Source: Bacteroidales bacterium (GTDB lineage: Bacteria > Bacteroidota > Bacteroidia > Bacteroidales > UBA932). Taken from it: a stretch of DNA of 64,000 bases. The position numbers and the translations under genes were made by a program. The stretch is taken from positions 186,001 through 250,000 of the forward strand of contig JAFRRA010000002.1 in assembly GCA_017428325.1 (NCBI GenBank). The letters run 5' to 3'. A model generated the notes under the pieces. The model was given only the letters and a program-made list of their open reading frames with translations. It was not told the origin of the DNA and searched no databases. Shown piece after piece: positions 61,299 through 64,000 of this stretch. Positions within the stretch are counted from its first letter, which is position 1; each line of letters starts with the position of its first letter.

Positions 61299-63995
61299 AT
61301 GAAAAAGCTTATATATATATTCTTGATTCTGCTCGGCTTCACTTCCTGTATGAAGGAAGACAGGACAACTTTGGAGCCTGATGCAACAGACAAGGTTGAC
61401 ATTATCTTCGGAGTAAATCTTCCGGAGCCTCTCACCAAGGCCATGGCTGACCAACCTCAGGTCCAGAACCTCAGAGTAGCGGTATTCGGAGGATCAGGTT
61501 ACCTTAAGGAATATGTCCAGGCTGAACCTGTGGAATTGGCTACCACCAATACCACCAGATATGCATACAAGGTAAGACTGTCTCTGAGCGACAGCCACTT
61601 GAAGGTGCATTTTATTGCCAATGGTCCTCAGACCTTGCCTTTCAAGTATGAGGATGAAGTGATGTCTGTCCAGACCACTACCGGAAACCAGGATGCATAT
61701 TGGCAGAGAATAGAGCTTCCAAATGGTATTACCGCAAAGAAAGACGATGACGGTGTTTATATCAAGGTTAACGGAGAGTATGTGGTTTCTGACGAGACCA
61801 AGGCCCATTTCCAGGATATCCCTCTGATCAGAAACTTCGCAAAGGTTACTGTTACCAGTGAAACTTCTGATTTCGTTCTTGATTCATACGCTTTGGCTTA
61901 CAAGCCAACTGCTGGCAGTATTGCCGCATACAACAAGACTACCAGCCAATTCATAATGAACTACAAGAATCTTACATTTGCTGAGATCAAGAGTTCTTAT
62001 CCAGGAAACATTCCAGCCACGGCAACTATAGACAAGACCATCCCTGCGGCAGGTGATTTCTCTTCAAATCCTGCCTATATGTTCGAAAGGCCGATCCCTA
62101 CCGAAGACGCTACCTTCCTTCTGGTTTACGGACGTTACAAGGATGGCCACAACTACTATTACAGGATAGAGCTTCAGGATGCAGACGGCTATTATGCCAT
62201 CTACAGGAACTTCCAGTATACTGTAAAGATCAAGGGTATTCTAAGAGCGGGTTCTGACACTCCTACTGATGCTGCCAACTCAGCCGGTTCCGGTGACGTT
62301 TCAACCGACCAGAAGGCAGAGAACCTGACCGACGTTTCCGATGGTGTGGCCCGTATCTTCGTTGAATACACAGAAAAGACACTTGTAGGTCAGGGAACTG
62401 TAAGCCTCAAGTTCAAGTTCCTGCCTGACGCCTCTACAGATACTCCTGCCAACAATCAGGTTACAGTAACTGTAGGTGAACCGGGTGCTTCCGGAGCTGT
62501 AATTGACGGTGCAATCACCATTGCTTCTGCCGATGACGCTCAGGGTTGGAGGGAACTCACATTCACTTCAACTACTCCGAGTGAAGTTACCAAGACCCAG
62601 ACAATAAGGGTAACCGGAACTTATGGAAGCAATTCAAAGCTCTTCAGAAATGTAACCTACAAGCTGATGAGCATTCAGGATATGCAAGTTGTATGCGACC
62701 CTCATGATCTGCTTAAGGGCAAGGGAGAGAAGGTGGATGTCCTTATCAAGATACCTAAGGACCTTCCTCGTTCTATCTTCCCGCTCCAGCTCCAGATAGA
62801 GTCAAGTGCGCTCAGCATCACTCCTGACAACGATAACCTTCCTGTTCAACCAGGTAAGTCAATTATAAACGGTACCACAAGTTCTTACCAGTTTATTAAG
62901 ACCCTGGATTATAATGATTATCTCGCCCTTCAGGATGCATCAACAGATGAGTGGGTGACAGTCCGTACTCATTTCAAGACAACCAAGGAGTCCAGCGACT
63001 GTGATGTATATGTTGCAAATGAGTATTTCCACACAGCTCACGATAACTTCATTACTTACACTATGAAGTACTTCGACAATCTGCAGTTCGACAATTATAC
63101 CCAGAATGCCGCAGATATGCCAGTTGAATTCTCGTTCCAGATGGATGCTACGGATGTTCCTGAGAAAGTTACTCTCAAGCTGGTAGGTCTGAAGCCTGCT
63201 GCAGGCAGCACTCTCGTTCAGGTTGCAACCAACACTTACGAGTACACGACTACTGGTTCAACTGCTTCTGTCGATCTGCTCACATCAACAGATGACGGAT
63301 ACTACAGAGTCGATATCAGTGCGCCACATTACTATGACGCTAATTTGGATAATCTGCTAGAGTACATTAACCCAAGGCTTACTGGAACGACTGTTCCATT
63401 TGGAATAGGACAGAATGTTCCGTTTGCATTCAGCTATGTTTACGGTGCAGTAGAACCAGTGACATTCACATTGAGCAACCTTACCCCGCCAACAGGTGAT
63501 ACACGTTTCACTTCACTTGGCGGTAACAGATGGCTGTTCACTCCAAACAACAGCAATCAGGCTCAGTCATTTAACTTTGTAACAACAAGCTTTGCTGCAA
63601 ATGTTTCAGTTACTTCAATGGAAGGTGATCATTATAATTCAGCCGGTCCATTTAATCTGTCACCAGCTTTCACTTCAGTAACTGTTGTAGCTCAAGGTCT
63701 GAACTTTACAGGCACTAACAGACCAGGTAATAACCAGACAGTGACCTTATACACTTCTTCTGGACAGGTTGTCGGTACTTGTACAGTATCTCAGTATGGT
63801 AATATGTTGAACAGATCTTATAGGAATAATGCTGCTATAACCATTGATATGTCTAAGTTCACGACAGATGAGGAAGTTTACTTCGGTTATGGTAACTACT
63901 ACTCAACATCTTCATATACATTGACTCAGTTACGTAACGCTACCACAGGCAATAGGCTGAATATTAACAATTTCGGCACCACCAGGCCTTGGTAA
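61299..63995 (+). CDS. DUF4906-type fimbrial lipoprotein
   Basis: An 898-residue lipoprotein (signal ending LGFTSC), complete and ending 5 bases before the window edge. PEPLTKAMAD near residue 42-51 repeats the Thr-Lys-Ala position. The body has FERPIPTEDATFLLVYGRYKD and YYRIELQDADGYYAIYRNFQYTVKI near residues 265-310, which mark the DUF4906 family of fimbrial cluster proteins. Several Ig-like stretches follow. The end region is rich in Thr, Ser and Asn. It may be a second tip or adhesive subunit. The cluster may continue beyond 64,000. Confidence 0.75.
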   Translation: MKKLIYIFLILLGFTSCMKEDRTTLEPDATDKVDIIFGVNLPEPLTKAMADQPQVQNLRVAVFGGSGYLKEYVQAEPVELATTNTTRYAYKVRLSLSDSHLKVHFIANGPQTLPFKYEDEVMSVQTTTGNQDAYWQRIELPNGITAKKDDDGVYIKVNGEYVVSDETKAHFQDIPLIRNFAKVTVTSETSDFVLDSYALAYKPTAGSIAAYNKTTSQFIMNYKNLTFAEIKSSYPGNIPATATIDKTIPAAGDFSSNPAYMFERPIPTEDATFLLVYGRYKDGHNYYYRIELQDADGYYAIYRNFQYTVKIKGILRAGSDTPTDAANSAGSGDVSTDQKAENLTDVSDGVARIFVEYTEKTLVGQGTVSLKFKFLPDASTDTPANNQVTVTVGEPGASGAVIDGAITIASADDAQGWRELTFTSTTPSEVTKTQTIRVTGTYGSNSKLFRNVTYKLMSIQDMQVVCDPHDLLKGKGEKVDVLIKIPKDLPRSIFPLQLQIESSALSITPDNDNLPVQPGKSIINGTTSSYQFIKTLDYNDYLALQDASTDEWVTVRTHFKTTKESSDCDVYVANEYFHTAHDNFITYTMKYFDNLQFDNYTQNAADMPVEFSFQMDATDVPEKVTLKLVGLKPAAGSTLVQVATNTYEYTTTGSTASVDLLTSTDDGYYRVDISAPHYYDANLDNLLEYINPRLTGTTVPFGIGQNVPFAFSYVYGAVEPVTFTLSNLTPPTGDTRFTSLGGNRWLFTPNNSNQAQSFNFVTTSFAANVSVTSMEGDHYNSAGPFNLSPAFTSVTVVAQGLNFTGTNRPGNNQTVTLYTSSGQVVGTCTVSQYGNMLNRSYRNNAAITIDMSKFTTDEEVYFGYGNYYSTSSYTLTQLRNATTGNRLNINNFGTTRPW

Positions 63996-64000
63996 TCGCT

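Overview
This 64 kb window is chromosomal DNA from a member of the Bacteroidota, most likely an uncultured gut-type Bacteroidales. The grounds are promoters of the TTG-N18/20-TAnnTTTG type, a type 3 ProS, the DUF3078, DUF3575, DUF4906 and fimbrillin families, abundant short-lipobox lipoproteins, a dipeptidyl peptidase III with the HECLGH zinc motif, and lipid A genes. I cannot name the species. Apart from one fimbrial locus at the right end, this is ordinary core chromosome: I see no insertion sequence, integrase, prophage or CRISPR array.

Layout. 1-5.4 kb: the end of holA, then a minus-strand run of alr, a UDP-glucuronate 4-epimerase-like gene, an ArnT-like transferase, a duplicated LAB_N membrane protein and a GT2 transferase. 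This looks like a cassette for decorating lipid A or another envelope glycan. 5.5-16.4 kb: a histone H1-like mini-gene, an S41 protease lipoprotein, a sodium:alanine symporter, and exported enzymes (MBL-fold protein, acetylxylan-esterase-like protein, DPP III, clostripain-like protease), then a reverse rubrerythrin. 16.5-26.8 kb: rplY, pth, Hsp15, a degenerate mannose-6-phosphate-isomerase-like protein with a Cys/His tail, a CPBP protease, a nucleotidyltransferase, an FtsB-like protein, purB, folP, tmk, a DoxX-like protein and a NAGPA-domain lipoprotein. 26.8-34.9 kb: infB and nusA face the lipid A operon lpxD-lpxC-fabZ-lpxA plus a WbqC-like gene. 34.9-51.2 kb: a FadL/OmpP1-like porin, a Trp/Tyr-rich and Ser/Gly-rich lipoprotein, proS, a small overlapping operon ending in tilS, sppA, a GH9-polysaccharide deacetylase fusion, the NfnAB pair, hisS and an initiator tRNA.

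51.2-64 kb is a complete-looking fimbriae-type operon: a DUF3575 protein, a DUF5119 lipoprotein, four fimbrillin-type lipoproteins, a 755-residue tip-like lipoprotein and an 898-residue DUF4906-type lipoprotein. It has a single strong promoter match, an AT-rich leader with a run of nine G, a TTG start, and two identical 36-nt hairpins that follow the first two fimbrillin genes. This locus and the degenerate isomerase operon are the parts most worth following up.
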